Assembly (NCBI GenBank): GCA_002104895.1
Contig: MCFG01000420.1
Coordinates: 1 to 56,745 of the forward strand
Origin: Anaeromyces robustus
Taxonomy: Eukaryota > Neocallimastigomycota > Neocallimastigomycetes > Neocallimastigales > Neocallimastigaceae
Direction of reading: 5' to 3'
Length of the DNA: 56,745 nt
In this document: in pieces, positions 37,308-54,230 of the stretch
How positions within the stretch are numbered: the stretch's first letter is position 1
Layout of the letters: every line of letters starts with the position of its first letter
Notes under the pieces: model-generated
What the model saw: only the letters and a program-made list of their open reading frames with translations
What the model was told of the DNA's origin: nothing
Database searches by the model: none
Translations under genes and position numbers: made by a program

Positions 37308-39179
37308 CTATATTTTGTCTGCAAATGTGATGAAGAGGTCATTGATGAAATCTAGTGAATTCCATCTAATAAGAGAAAAGAAAAGGCAATCAAAGATCCA
37401 ATGCTCAAAGGATTGCTCACCTTGTTGACAGCAGGGGCAATGAGAAGGGCATACTTTTGAAACCTTTCCACTCTTAAAGGTTATTTTCGAGTTATATACA
37501 TATCCACAGCATAAACGTATTATCCATTTGATACCTAAATTAATATGAGGGTATTCATAACCCAACATAATAATATGTTTAGAATCACAAAATTTATATT
37601 TATCATAGTTTTTACCTTTAATTCCTTGTTTTTTAGCAAGATCATTCCAGTACCAATTTTTAATTTCTCTATATTCACTAACTGATACATTACTGAGTCT
37701 ATCCACTAATGAACTAGATTTAACCGCCCAAGAAGAGAATCTATTAATTCTTTTAGTGTGTAAAACAAGATCTTTAATAATACAATGTGAAAATTTCCAT
37801 TTTTTGAAACACTTAACCTGTCTAGCAGCGCAAACTCCTGCGATAGGAAGTATCTGAAGGTCTCGAGAGAGAGCATAAGTACTCATAGTAGGGTTTCGAA
37901 CATAGTTATACCTTTTATCCAAGGAGATATCATTTATATTCTTAGGTAATGATTTTTTGCTATTGAAAGAGTCGATACACCAAAACATACCAGTGTTAAT
38001 AAGTGTTTGAATTTTCTTTGTATTTGATTGATTAGAACCAATTAGAGATGCATAGTATAGAGGTTTACTGATGACGTAAGATTATAAAACTTTCTTTTTA
38101 AATGTTAAAGGAATGCTAGGGTTCATAAAAAAGTTAGAAAGAGAATATAAAGATTTATTTGTACAGTTGTACACTTTATCAATAATAGGATCTAAAGATA
38201 AATCATTAGAAAAAGGAATACCAAGATAAGTGTAACAGGAGACTTTAGGAATTGCATGCATATTAAGATAGAAGGTAGGTTCTAAATAATCAGGAGGTTC
38301 TGTAAAAGACATAGGTTTGATTACCATAGTAGCACATTTTTGTATACCAAAGGACATTTCATTTAGATCAGCCCATTTTAAAACTCTTTTTAAAATTTTT
38401 TGTAATTTTTTCTCAGAAGGTGCTATAAGGACGATGTCATCAGCAAATAAACCACCACAACAGTGTTTATCACCAATTTTAACACCGAGATTTTCACAAT
38501 TATTTAAAATATCATTAATAAAAAGATTAAAAAGAATAGGTGAAAGAGGACAGCCTTGTCGAACACCTCTATTTATTGGAAACTCATCGGATAACATATC
38601 AAGAAAACGAGCACGAGCTTTAGAAGATAAATACAAGTTAGAAAGGAAGTCAAAGCTTTTTCCTCGAATACCAAGATGAAATAATTTCGTCAGAATATTG
38701 AAAATGGGTACAGAATCGTAAGCGTTTTTAATATCAAGAAAAGCAACATAAGTAAATAAATCTTTAGAAAATGTACTCAAAGATATACCTGGATATTGGA
38801 TTTTCTTCCTTTTTAAGGTCGTGTTGTTTAGATTTCTATTGTTATTAGTCTCTGTACCATCACAGTAAACCCAATTAAATATTTTCTTTAAGTTTAAGCA
38901 TCTAACAATTGGGACAATATGTTCATACGAATTGAGATTTTCTAAGGCATTGATTCTAATGATGAAGTATGAACCATTCACAGGATTCAAAAACCGTTTA
39001 ACAGATTGAATTAAAGAATGGTAGTTGTGTAAGTGGAGAAGAAGAAATTCATTTAATTGTTTTTCAGTCCATGAATTGAGTTCATGAATGAAGAGGAGGA
39101 AATATTTATCCATATTATTACCAAAACATCTAAGACCACGGTGAAGTAATAAAGGAGGCATATTGGGATCTGAAATCAT
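37308..39179 (-). pseudogene. LINE reverse transcriptase ORF with one nonsense codon
   Basis: Two open stretches (39179-38082 and 37988-37308) are in the same frame, separated by one TAA at 38082-38084. Upstream of the core is an N-terminal part shared with 19520-19860. Reverse-transcriptase motifs follow: VAFLDIKNAYDSVP, GVRQGCPLSPILFNLFINDI, the catalytic LFADDIVLIAP, and YTYLGIPF. The C-terminal part has a zinc-binding pattern, CPSHCPCCQQGEQSFEHWIF then DC, typical of this LINE class. The blocks that should precede VAFLDIKNAYD are absent. The equivalent codon is CAA in the fragment at 28150, so TAA is probably a recent C-to-T change. Not functional by itself. Confidence 0.88.
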
Positions 39180-39200
39180 AATAAAAAACTGAAATAATAA

Positions 39201-40228
39201 AAATTTGGTTAGAAATATTGAGTAAGATAATACAAGGTGATTGAATATTTGTCTTTTATAGTTTTATTAACTTGAAAAAGTTGTTTGAAAAAAGTTTAAG
39301 TGATAACTGTAAGAGAATTGAATTATTTGTAATTTGAGAAAAAGTGGTTGCGTGAGTAGTAAAATATATTTGTTTATGCTTTTGTTGTTCTTTTTATGTT
39401 TATTTTATTGTAAGCGTTTTATATATGAAAGTTTTGTATAATTAATTATCATGTAATAGTAAAAAGGTGATTGAAATTAATTGCTAAAAAAAATTAGGCT
39501 ATTGTGCGTAGAATTTAGTGAATTCATATAAATGAAGGGTGTATTGTGAAGAAGAGTGATAAAACTTATTTTATAAGAATATACATAAGCTAAAAATTTT
39601 AACTAACTTATATTAACTTTTGTTTATTTTAATACTATAAACTATGACTAATTTACAAAGAATTTACATTAAGAAAGAACAAAAATAATTTCCTAAAAGA
39701 TTAAAAATATAAAAGTATAAAAATAACTTACTATTGAAAGAAGAAACAAAACAATGGTAAGGGAATAAAAAGAAAAATAAAAAAATAAAAGTAGAAAAAA
39801 TAAAAAGAATTATAGAAGAATATAGAAATAAATATATATAAAAAAAGAGTTATACTTACCTTGACAGTACTCTTACCATATAGTCCTCGTGAATAGATAT
39901 GTATGAAGAAGGAAAGAAAAAGAAAAAAATAATAAGTGAAAAAATAAAAGTAGGAAAAGAAGAAAAATAATAATGTTCAAACTTAATGGAAAAAATAAAC
40001 GTAAATTTATAAATTTAAAAAGAATAAATTAAAAGGAAAAAAAAATTCAAATTTATGTATATATCTTAAGAAAAATAAGAAAATATATAATCTTCATACA
40101 ACATGTACAGCACCATTGTCATTTCGCAAAAAGCCTAATTAATGGCTTAAATGTTGCCATGACTCAACAGGCATTCTTCCTCTTCTGAGCATTCCATTGA
40201 TTAGGAAGGTGCATGTCCTCAGAAGAGG
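39201..40228. other. Region between LINE and LRR copy C, with a structured island
   Basis: Probably the 5' side of the LINE or adjoining flank. It is purine-rich on the plus strand. A strong minus-strand splice-donor match, TCAAGGTAAGTATAAC, lies near 39853-39868, following a minus-strand ATG GTA AGA GTA CTG TCA. Near 40100-40228 is a GC-richer stretch with an 11-bp perfect stem: CCTCTTCTGAG (40179-40189) pairs with CTCAGAAGAGG (40218-40228). No protein match is recognised. Confidence 0.5.
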
Positions 40229-40330
40229 GATAGAATGTTCAATTACATAAATCTACATTTATTCTGTCCTTTTTATTAATGCTAATATTAATAATTATAT
40301 CTTATATTATCATTCAATACCAAATCTACG
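40229..40330. repeat. Shared junction segment, copy 3 (short)
   Basis: Matches the last ~100 bp of the segments ending at 21283 and 28760 (AGAATGTTCAATTACATAAA to CATTCAATACCAAATCTAC). It marks the 3' boundary of LRR copy C. Confidence 0.75.
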
Positions 40331-40808
40331 AATGTTGTGAAACTATATATATTTCATATTTATTAATTTTAAGTATTTTAATTTTAAAATATTCTTTAAA
40401 ATAATTAAAGAATTAAATAATTTTATTACAATATTGAATTATTTTATTATTTTTATATAAATGTACATATATAAATAACATAAAATACAATATTCAATTT
40501 TTTCACATTAAAAATTTATTATTATTATTATTTTTAATAGATTTTTTTCATTAAAATAATATATTTTGTTACATTATTTTATATAAATAAATAAAAAAAT
40601 TATTTTTTCTCATATAAATATTACTAATGTACAGTTTCAAAATTATTTTGTTAATTATCAAATTAAATTAATTATAAAATTTAAAAAAAAATTTTAAATA
40701 ATGATAATTTTTCAAGTAATTCTTTTAAAGAAATTGCACAAGTAATATTTGGATTTTTTATGATTTTTTTTTAAAAAGAAACTTTTGTTTTTAAATTGAT
40801 TGTCTTTA

Positions 40809-46125
<5,317 letters not shown>

Positions 46126-47130
46126 TTTTTTTATTATATTGAAAATTGGCTTAATAGATATTTTTATAAAATTTTATTTAAAAAAAAACAAACGAAAAGA
46201 AAGGAATTAAAAATATAATAATAAAAAGCATAAACAGAAGAAAAATATTGAATTCAGAAAAGAAAAAAAAATTGATGTAGTATTTATAGACCAGAAAAAT
46301 TTAATTTAAAAGCTAAAATATATAATTTTAAAATCATTTTTTTAAAGTTGATATTGCCATAATTTTAATGGTTAATTTTTTTAATTAATTTAATATTTAT
46401 TATTTAGCAAAAACTTTTAAATGTAAAAATAAAAGGGATATTTAATATTTACTTATTTATTTACGCATTAAAAATTATCATTTCTTTTAAATTATTTATA
46501 CCTCGTATGCAAAAACAAATCCAAAAAATTACTCAAAAACAAATAATAAAATAATTATTATAATTATTTATTAGTATTTTCTTATATTTTAGTTATCTTT
46601 TAAGCTACTACAAAAAACTCATATTTTTTTTTATGATGATATTATAAAATATTTTTAATTATTTAAAAATTTAAAATCAATTATCCTTAATTATTATTGT
46701 TACGCTATAGATAGTATTATTTATTTATTTTATTTTTAATAATATTATATTTTTTATTATGTTATTAAATTTTATTTATATTTATATTTTTACTTTATAT
46801 TGACTATAATAATGAATTTTTTCATTTTATTATTATTTTAATTGTTACAAAAAAAAATTTTTTTTTGATTTTTTAATTTCTATAACATCTAAATTTATTT
46901 ATATATTATTTATATAATAAATTTTAAATTTAATTAAAATTTAAAATAAATAATATATATTTTAAATACATTGTGTAATATATAATAACTTTGATCTAAA
47001 TATTATCCAATATAAATAAATTAATTAATATATTATTTATAGAAATTAAATTTAAAAATATTTAAATAATTTTAAGCTGTTTACCTATTTAGAAGAATTA
47101 AAATACTTTGTAAAAAAATAAAAATCCTAT
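46126..47130. promoter_or_regulatory. 5' flank of LRR copy C
   Basis: Upstream region of the only paralogue with an intact start. Its distal part (from about 46375) is conserved at 26600-27270 upstream of copy A. The promoter should lie in the first few hundred bases, but no specific element can be singled out against the AT-rich background. Confidence 0.4.
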
Positions 47131-48088
47131 TTTATATTTTATTTTATTTTATTTTATTTTATTTTATTTTATTTTATTTTATTTTATTTTATTTTATTTT
47201 ATTTTATTTTATTTTATTTTATTTTATTTTATTTTATTTTATTTTATTTTATTTTATTTTATTTTATTTTATTTTATTTTATTTTATTTTATTTTATTTT
47301 ATTTTATTTTATTTTATATGTACTTGTAACTTATTCTACTTTACTATTTATTTTATTTTATTTTATTTTATTTTATTTTATTTTATTTTATTTTATTTTA
47401 TTTTATTTTATTTTATATGTACTTGTAACTTATTCTACTTTACTATTTATTTTATTTTATTTTATTTTATTTTATTTTATTTTATTTTATTTTATTTTAT
47501 TTTATTTTATATGTACTTGTAACTTATTCTACTTTACTATTTATTTTATTTTATTTTATTTTATTTTATTTTATTTTATTTTATTTTATTTTATTTTATT
47601 TTATTTTATTTTATTTTATTTTATTTTATTTTATTTTATTTTATATGTACTTGTAACTTATTCTACTTTACTATTTATTTTATTTTATTTTATTTTATTT
47701 TATTTTATTTTATTTTATTTTATTTTATTTTATTTTATTTTATTTTATTTTATATGTACTTGTAACTTATTCTACTTTACTATTTATTTTATTTTATTTT
47801 ATTTTATTTTATTTTATTTTATTTTATTTTATATGTACTTGTAACTTATTCTACTTTACTATTTATTATATTTTATTTTATTTTATTTTATTTTATTTTA
47901 TTTTATTTTATATGTACTTGTAACTTATTCTACTTTACTATTTATTTTATTTTATTTTATTTTATTTTATTTTATTTTATTTTATTTTATTTTATTTTAT
48001 TTTATTTTATTTTATTTTATTTTTTATGTACTTGTAACTTATTCTACTTTACTATTTATTCTATTTTATTTTATTTTATTTTTATTTT
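47131..48088. repeat. ATTTT satellite with eight interspersed 35-bp units
   Basis: Tandem ATTTT runs of varying length alternate with eight near-identical units beginning ATGTACTTGTAACTTATTCT, at about 47318, 47417, 47510, 47644, 47754, 47832, 47912 and 48027. The matching place upstream of copy A (27270-27310) has only a short ATTTT run and no such unit, so the array formed after the duplication. Confidence 0.92.
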
Positions 48089-48184
48089 TTAAATGCTGAA
48101 ATAATAGTTAACTCAGTAGTAATGAATATTTAAAATAATTCCATACACTTTTATATGATGAATCATATATTTAAGTCTAATAAA

Positions 48185-48290
48185 AATATATTTTTTATTA
48201 TTAAATTTTTTAATTGTAATTTTTTTTTATAAATTAAAAAAATTTTTTTAACATATTTAATTTTTAATTATATTTGTTATTAAAGTCCAC
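48185..48290 (-). mobile_element. LINE 3' tail remnant
   Basis: After TGATGAATCATATATTTAAG, which also precedes the LINE at 27380-27395, about 100 bp resemble the LINE terminus (TTTTTTTAACATATTTAATT then TTATATTTGTTA). The body of the element is gone. Confidence 0.55.
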
Positions 48291-48484
48291 TTTTTTAATA
48301 TATATAATAATATTAAAGAATTTAAAATATATGTATAAATATTGATTATGCATAAAAAATAAAAATTAACCCTAAAGTTAAATTTAATTTTTAATAAAAT
48401 AAAAATTAACCCTTAAGTTAAATATAATTTTTAATAAAATAAAAAAAAAAAATAAAAATAAAAAAACATATAAATATTTATAAA

Positions 48485-48920
48485 TTATAATTTTAAATAT
48501 ATACTAATCCTGCCGATTTCTTCAATATCAGAATAATTAAAACTATTATTGAAAACATGAATAAGTTTATGTCCTATTAGAGATCCAATATTATCATAAT
48601 TTAAATAGTCTGCTTTATATATATTAAATTTTGGTGATTGTATATAAGATGTTGTAATATTTATAGTATTATGAGTTTGACTGTAATGGTCACTTGACAC
48701 CTAAAATAAATATACGTATATATTAAATTTATAATTTATTCTTTACAGTTTATAAATTTTTAAAAAAAAATTATAATAGTAATTCTTTTATATAATTATA
48801 TATTATTTTATTTGTGTTAATAACTGAGACGTATTAATTTCATCGTCAATATCAGTAACAATATTAGTCACTTTGACAATTACATCAATGTCATTAATAA
48901 ATAAAATATCATATATTTTG
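48485..48920 (-). pseudogene. Decayed M13 (neprilysin-like) peptidase fragment
   Basis: Minus strand. The downstream piece (48700-48485) reads DHYSQTHNTINITTSYIQSP, then LNYDNIGSLIGHKLIHVFNN. This follows the M13 family pattern of Tyr-x-x-x-x-Asn-x-Ile, then NYGxIGxxIGHExxHxFDD. The zinc-binding HExxH has become HKLIH, losing the catalytic glutamate, and the frame stops at 48485. An upstream piece at about 48905-48815 reads INDIDVIVKVTNIVTDIDDE, resembling the preceding helical region; a possible intron with acceptor TTTTAG lies between. The rest of the usual ~700-residue protein is not present. The family call rests on motif recognition only. Confidence 0.6.
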
Positions 48921-49226
48921 TATTTTTCATTATTTTTTATTTTTTTTTTTGTATATACAAAAATATATTAAATTGTTAATATTATTATTTTTGAATTTAG
49001 TAATTATATTTTTATTTTTATTTAATTTTTTTTTTAGCATTTTAAAGATGTCTTTTTTTATTTATCTTCATATATTAAAATTTGGCAATTATTTTATTTA
49101 TAACTTTTTTATTATTATTACAAATTGTTTTAATACATTTTTAAATAATTTTTTCCCATTCCATTGATTGAACAATTTCTATCATTTACGAAAAGTAAAT
49201 GTTTATCTTTTTAATTATAATTATAA

Positions 49227-49269
<43 letters not shown>

Positions 49270-49859
49270 CATAATATAAACTTCAGTTAATAATAAGGTA
49301 GATAGAATTATTTTATTCTTTGATTATAAATATTAATATCAATGATTATCAAAAAAAAAAAGAAAAAAGAAAGAAAGAAAACAGGATAAAAAAAAAAACA
49401 TAATGAATGAAAAAAAAAAGTAATTAATAAATACTATTTAAATAAAATGTTTATAAAAATTATATAATTATTTAGTTTTAAATTTCATAAATATCATAAA
49501 ACACCTTTTTTAATAACTTTTTTTTTTTTTTTTCATTAATAATTAATTTTTAATCGTACAATTTATTTATAATATAAACCTAGTTCTTTATGTCTTTATA
49601 TCTTTACATTTATTTTAAATCATGATATAGTTTCATGTATTATTTTTTTCTTAACAATATTATATTTATTAATTATATATTTATAATATATAAATATATA
49701 AATATATAAATATTTATATGCATATTTTTTATATATATATACTTATATATACTTATTAACTGGATTACATGTGAAAAATATGAAATGATATAAAATCTAA
49801 TTAAAAAGTTTGAATAAAAAATTTTTTATATATAATAAATATTTTATATTTATCATATA

Positions 49860-49894
<35 letters not shown>

Positions 49895-49903
49895 ATATAA
49901 GAA

Positions 49904-49934
<31 letters not shown>

Positions 49935-50839
49935 ATATAAGAATAAATAAATAAATATATATATGAATAAATAATTTTTTATTTTTATTCTTTTTTTTAA
50001 TTGGTTAAAAAAAAATATACAAAAATAATATAGAAAACGCCACATATATTTCAATAATTTATATTTATCATTTTTTATTTATTTAATTTTATATATTAAT
50101 TTATTTAAATTATTATTAATATATTTATTTATTTATTATTGATTACAATATTTTTAATATACTTTAATAGCACAAAAAAAAAAAAAAACAGAAAAAAAAA
50201 TTTAATATAAAAAAAATTAAGAAATAAAAAAAAAAAGATTAAATATTTAACTTGTGTAACATAAATCTACAATAGAAGTAAACCAGTAAAAAGTAAATAA
50301 ATAAATATAAATAAATATAAACAAATATAAATAAATATAAATAAATATAAATAAATATAAATAAATATAAATAAATATAAATAAATATAAATAAATATAA
50401 ATAAATATAAATAAATATAAATAAATATAAATATATAAAAATAGATAATATATAATAAAAGTAAATAATTCTATAAATTTTTTTTTTTTTTTTTTTTGAT
50501 AATAATTATTTAGAAATGTATTAAAATTTAGAAACTTTTTTATATTTATAAATATATTAAATAATTAATATATATAAATAATATATTATATATAAATTAA
50601 TCTATTAGAGTTATTAATTTAATAAATTTTTTTTTCTATTAAATAAATTTAATATATAATAATTATTATATTATTAAAATTGATATTAAATATTACGGCA
50701 TATTGATATATGTATATATAAAAAAAAGCGGCTACTATAAAATATTAAAATTTATTTATTTTATATTTTTTTATCTAATCTATTATTATATATTAATTAT
50801 ATATATTATTATTTGAATTTTATTATTTAATTATTAAAT

Positions 50840-50880
<41 letters not shown>

Positions 50881-51095
50881 AATATATATATAAATAGGAA
50901 AAAAAAGTATGGTTAATTTTTTTTAAAACCAAAATAAAAAAATTTATAAAAAATAAAAAGTTAACAATAGAAAAAAAAAATTGTATATATTTATATATTT
51001 ATAATAATTTATTAATTTTATTTATCTATCTTTATATATTTATATATAAATATTTATTTTTATCATTGTAAATATTCATATAAAAAAATAACAAA
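48921..51095. other. AT-rich intergenic region with simple repeats
   Basis: No supported gene. It holds a poly-A run of about 34 (49230-49264), an AAAT satellite with ATAAGAAT interruptions (49857-49975), an AAATAAATAT array (listed), and an ATTT run near 50838-50875. The last 150 bases form the promoter side of the LRR gene starting at 51096. Confidence 0.6.
50290..50432. repeat. 10-bp AAATAAATAT tandem array
   Basis: About 13 consecutive units with one CAAATAT variant near 50320. Non-coding. Confidence 0.9.
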
Positions 51096-53504
51096 ATGAA
51101 ATTTACTTCTTTAAAAAATATTTTATGTTTTATTACTTTTTTTAATATTGCTTTAGTTAAAGCTGAAAATGACTGTAAGAAAATACAAGATATTATTGAT
51201 AAATCTTCATATTTAAGCAAATGTGAAGAAAATGAAAATGGAAAAGTTATCAATTTAAGTATTGATTTTTGTGATGAATTAAAACCAGAAAATGTTGATA
51301 AAGTTTTATCATTTAATACTATTGAAACACTTAGTTATCATAATAGAGTTATAAAAAATGATGCTATTTCTTTTGAAAAATTAACCAATTTAAAAGAATT
51401 AACATTTGCAAATTATGAATACAGTGAATTTGGATATCGTGATTATTATTCATTTATTGTTGATAGAGGTCAATTTGCTAAAAATGGTATTAAACTTCCA
51501 AAAAGTTTAAAAAAATTATCTTTTGTAGGTCTTGAATTTAATCAAGATGCTATTGATGAAATTACTACTTTAACTAATCTTGAAGAAATAGAATTTAAAT
51601 ATTGTATCTTAGACAAATTAAATTTAGAAGCATTAAGTAAACTTGAAAAATTAACTACATTAACTGTTACTGATAATCAAGCTGATGATTATGAAGGTTA
51701 TCTCTCTGATAATGTTTTAAAGCATTTTAAATATCTTAATAAATTAACTCTTGATGCTGTTAATTTAAACAATGAACATATTAAAGAAATTTCCATTTTA
51801 ACTAATCTTAAAGAATTAAATTTAGTTAATACTGCTCAAGATAAATTAAATTATGAGTCTTTCAAAAATCTTTCCAATCTTACTACTTTAAATATTGATA
51901 CTAAAGCTTATATTCAATATAATGAAGATATCTTAAAATACGTAAAGAATTTAAAGAAATTAAAACTTGATAATATCCATAAAATCACACCTGTTCTTAT
52001 TAAAGATATTAATGGTTTAACTGAACTTGAAGAATTAAGTATTATTCCTCTTTTAAAATATGAAGAATATAAGAAAAATGTTCAACCATTTGATATTACT
52101 TCATTAGATAATCTTAAAAATCTTAAATCTTTAGTATTAGATGGTGATAATATTTATTACAATGGAAAATTTGATTTATCACTTTTTAAAAATTTAAGAC
52201 GTTTATATATTAATCATGGTGTCTATCAAGAACATATTGATCAAATGACTACTTTAAAAAATCTTGAAGAATTGTATCTTTATAATGTCAATTTTAAAGA
52301 TTTAAAACTTGATGCTTTAAAAAATCTTAATAATCTTACCGTTTTAGAAATTAAATGTTGGATTGTTGATTTAGTAGAATTAAAAGAAATTCCAAAATTT
52401 GTTTATGAATTACCAAACTTAAAGAAACTTGTTATTCAGGAATCATTAGAAGGTCCAATTCCAACTGAATTAACTAAAAATAAAAAACTTGAATATATTA
52501 GTTTCATGAATAATGATTTTAAATCTATTCCAGTTGAATTAGCTTCTCTTCCAAATCTTAAATATATTAATTTATACTATAATGAACAAATTACTAAAGT
52601 TCCAAAAGAATTAAATGATATTGTTCATTTTGATGAAAAAGATGCTGAATATACTTTAATTTCTAATCTTAATGATGATAATAATGTTGATGAAATTGAA
52701 CCAATTATTACTACAATTTATGATGAATCAATAACTACTACATTTGTTGATGAACCATTAATTACTACAGCTGTTGATGATGATGATGATAATGATGAAG
52801 AAGAAAAATCTAAAACAACTATAACTATTACTAAAACTAAAGTTATTACTGCCACTATAACATCAACTACTAGTGCTATTGATATTGAAGAAGAACCTAC
52901 TTCTATTACTATTGTAGTTGATGATAATGGTGATGATGCCCAATTAGCTTATTCTACTATAGTTGAATTTAAAACAATATCTGTTGATGATGATGATGTT
53001 GATGATGATGATGTTGATGATGATGATGTTGATGATGATGATAATAATGAAGATTCAGCTATTGAAGTTGATGATGATGACAATGAAGCAACACCTATTG
53101 ATGATGATAATGATGATGACAATGAAGCAATACCTGTTGATGATGATGATGATGATGATGATAATGATAATGATGATAATGATAATGAGGATTCAACTGT
53201 TGAAGTTGATGATGATGACAATGAAGCAACACCTGTTGATGATGATAATAAAGATTTAGCTATTGAAGTTGAAGCTGATGTTGATAAAGAAGATGAAGAA
53301 GAAACAACTAGTTTAAGTGATAAAGAAGATTCAGAAGTAGAAGAAGAAAAGAAAAAAGAAGAAAAACCAGTAGTTACTATTAAATCTACTGTTACTGCTC
53401 CAGTTCCATTTGCTACTAAAGCTATTAAAAAATTAGTTGTTCTTCCAACAAACATGCCTACAGAAAAACGTCGTAAATGTGTTGTCAAAAAACATACAAA
53501 TTAA
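51096..53504 (+). CDS. Secreted LRR protein with acidic, Thr-rich tail
   Basis: Intronless frame of 802 residues. It opens with a signal peptide (MKFTSLKNILCFITFFNIALVKA, cut likely after the Ala near residue 23; given here only as a landmark: MKFTSLKNILCF). Residues about 60-505 are leucine-rich repeats of irregular length, with units such as LTNLKELNLVNTA, LKNLEELYLYNVNFKDLKL and LPNLKYINLYYN. From about residue 510, Thr-rich segments (TTITITKTKVITATITSTTS) alternate with long Asp/Asn/Glu runs, including repeats of VEVDDDDNEATPVDDDN. A short basic end has Arg-Lys pairs and one Cys. No hydrophobic C-terminal anchor is seen. It is a different LRR family from the multi-exon array: other repeat lengths, no cysteine caps and no introns. 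Probably extracellular or wall-associated. Confidence 0.88.
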   Translation: MKFTSLKNILCFITFFNIALVKAENDCKKIQDIIDKSSYLSKCEENENGKVINLSIDFCDELKPENVDKVLSFNTIETLSYHNRVIKNDAISFEKLTNLKELTFANYEYSEFGYRDYYSFIVDRGQFAKNGIKLPKSLKKLSFVGLEFNQDAIDEITTLTNLEEIEFKYCILDKLNLEALSKLEKLTTLTVTDNQADDYEGYLSDNVLKHFKYLNKLTLDAVNLNNEHIKEISILTNLKELNLVNTAQDKLNYESFKNLSNLTTLNIDTKAYIQYNEDILKYVKNLKKLKLDNIHKITPVLIKDINGLTELEELSIIPLLKYEEYKKNVQPFDITSLDNLKNLKSLVLDGDNIYYNGKFDLSLFKNLRRLYINHGVYQEHIDQMTTLKNLEELYLYNVNFKDLKLDALKNLNNLTVLEIKCWIVDLVELKEIPKFVYELPNLKKLVIQESLEGPIPTELTKNKKLEYISFMNNDFKSIPVELASLPNLKYINLYYNEQITKVPKELNDIVHFDEKDAEYTLISNLNDDNNVDEIEPIITTIYDESITTTFVDEPLITTAVDDDDDNDEEEKSKTTITITKTKVITATITSTTSAIDIEEEPTSITIVVDDNGDDAQLAYSTIVEFKTISVDDDDVDDDDVDDDDVDDDDNNEDSAIEVDDDDNEATPIDDDNDDDNEAIPVDDDDDDDDNDNDDNDNEDSTVEVDDDDNEATPVDDDNKDLAIEVEADVDKEDEEETTSLSDKEDSEVEEEKKKEEKPVVTIKSTVTAPVPFATKAIKKLVVLPTNMPTEKRRKCVVKKHTN

Positions 53505-54197
53505 TTTAAAAGAAGTTAATACTCGAAAAATATATATATATATATATAAATATATAAATATATAAATATATACTATAGATAAATATAAAATTTATATAAT
53601 ATAATATAATGTTTATTATATTATATAATAATAATAAGTATGTAAAAAAACAAAAAAATTAACAACTATATTTATAATCAATATTTGAAATATTGAATTA
53701 ATAATTATCAACTTAATTTAATTTAATTTAATATATATAATATAATAATTATTATATAGTATTGTTTTATATATATAGTATCATCTTTATTATTATTATG
53801 ATATTGAAAAATGAATACTATATATATTTTCATAATTTAATTAAATATTGTAATAAAATCAACAAAAAACAACAACAAGAAGGAAAAAAACGAAAGAAAG
53901 AAAATTATTACAATAATTATTAAATTAAATTAATGTATAAAGTCAAATATATATTTATTTTATCAAAATTATATCAAATTTAAAAAAAAAAAAAAAAAAA
54001 TATTTATTTATTATATATCAATAGAATATAAAAAATTATTTATATATTAATAGAAAATTACCAATATATTATATTCAATAGAGTATAACTATTTATTATT
54101 ATATTACAACAAATAACAAAAATTTCATTAGAATATCACTAATATGTATTACATATTATTAAATTAAAACATATGTTTAGAAAAATTATGACATATG

Positions 54198-54230
<33 letters not shown>

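Larger units (their letters stand above)
36515..39200 (-). mobile_element. LINE-type retrotransposon, internally deleted main copy
   Basis: Non-LTR element reading on the minus strand. It has one large broken frame (37308-39179) and a long 3' region (36530-37307) repeated at 27400-28010. Its 3' terminus interrupts cap exon 1 of LRR copy B near 36515. Relative to the fragment at 19500-20580, it lacks the endonuclease and N-terminal reverse-transcriptase blocks: the shared N-terminal part ends at KRKKIQ and then jumps into the reverse-transcriptase core. It is therefore a deletion derivative. Target duplications could not be identified. Confidence 0.8.

Noticed and set aside
39853-39905. Spliced first exon feeding the LINE frame
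   Set aside because: The donor match is strong, but neither acceptor near 39170-39190 joins it to the LINE frame in the right phase, so it is not annotated as an exon.
47131-48088. CRISPR-like alternation of a conserved unit and variable spacers
   Set aside because: The intervening sequence is only ATTTT repeats of different length, the genome is eukaryotic, and no associated genes exist. It is a compound satellite.
52949-53488. Ser-rich open frame opposite the acidic tail of the LRR gene
   Set aside because: Shadow of GAT-rich codons; the plus-strand gene has a signal peptide and LRRs and explains the region.
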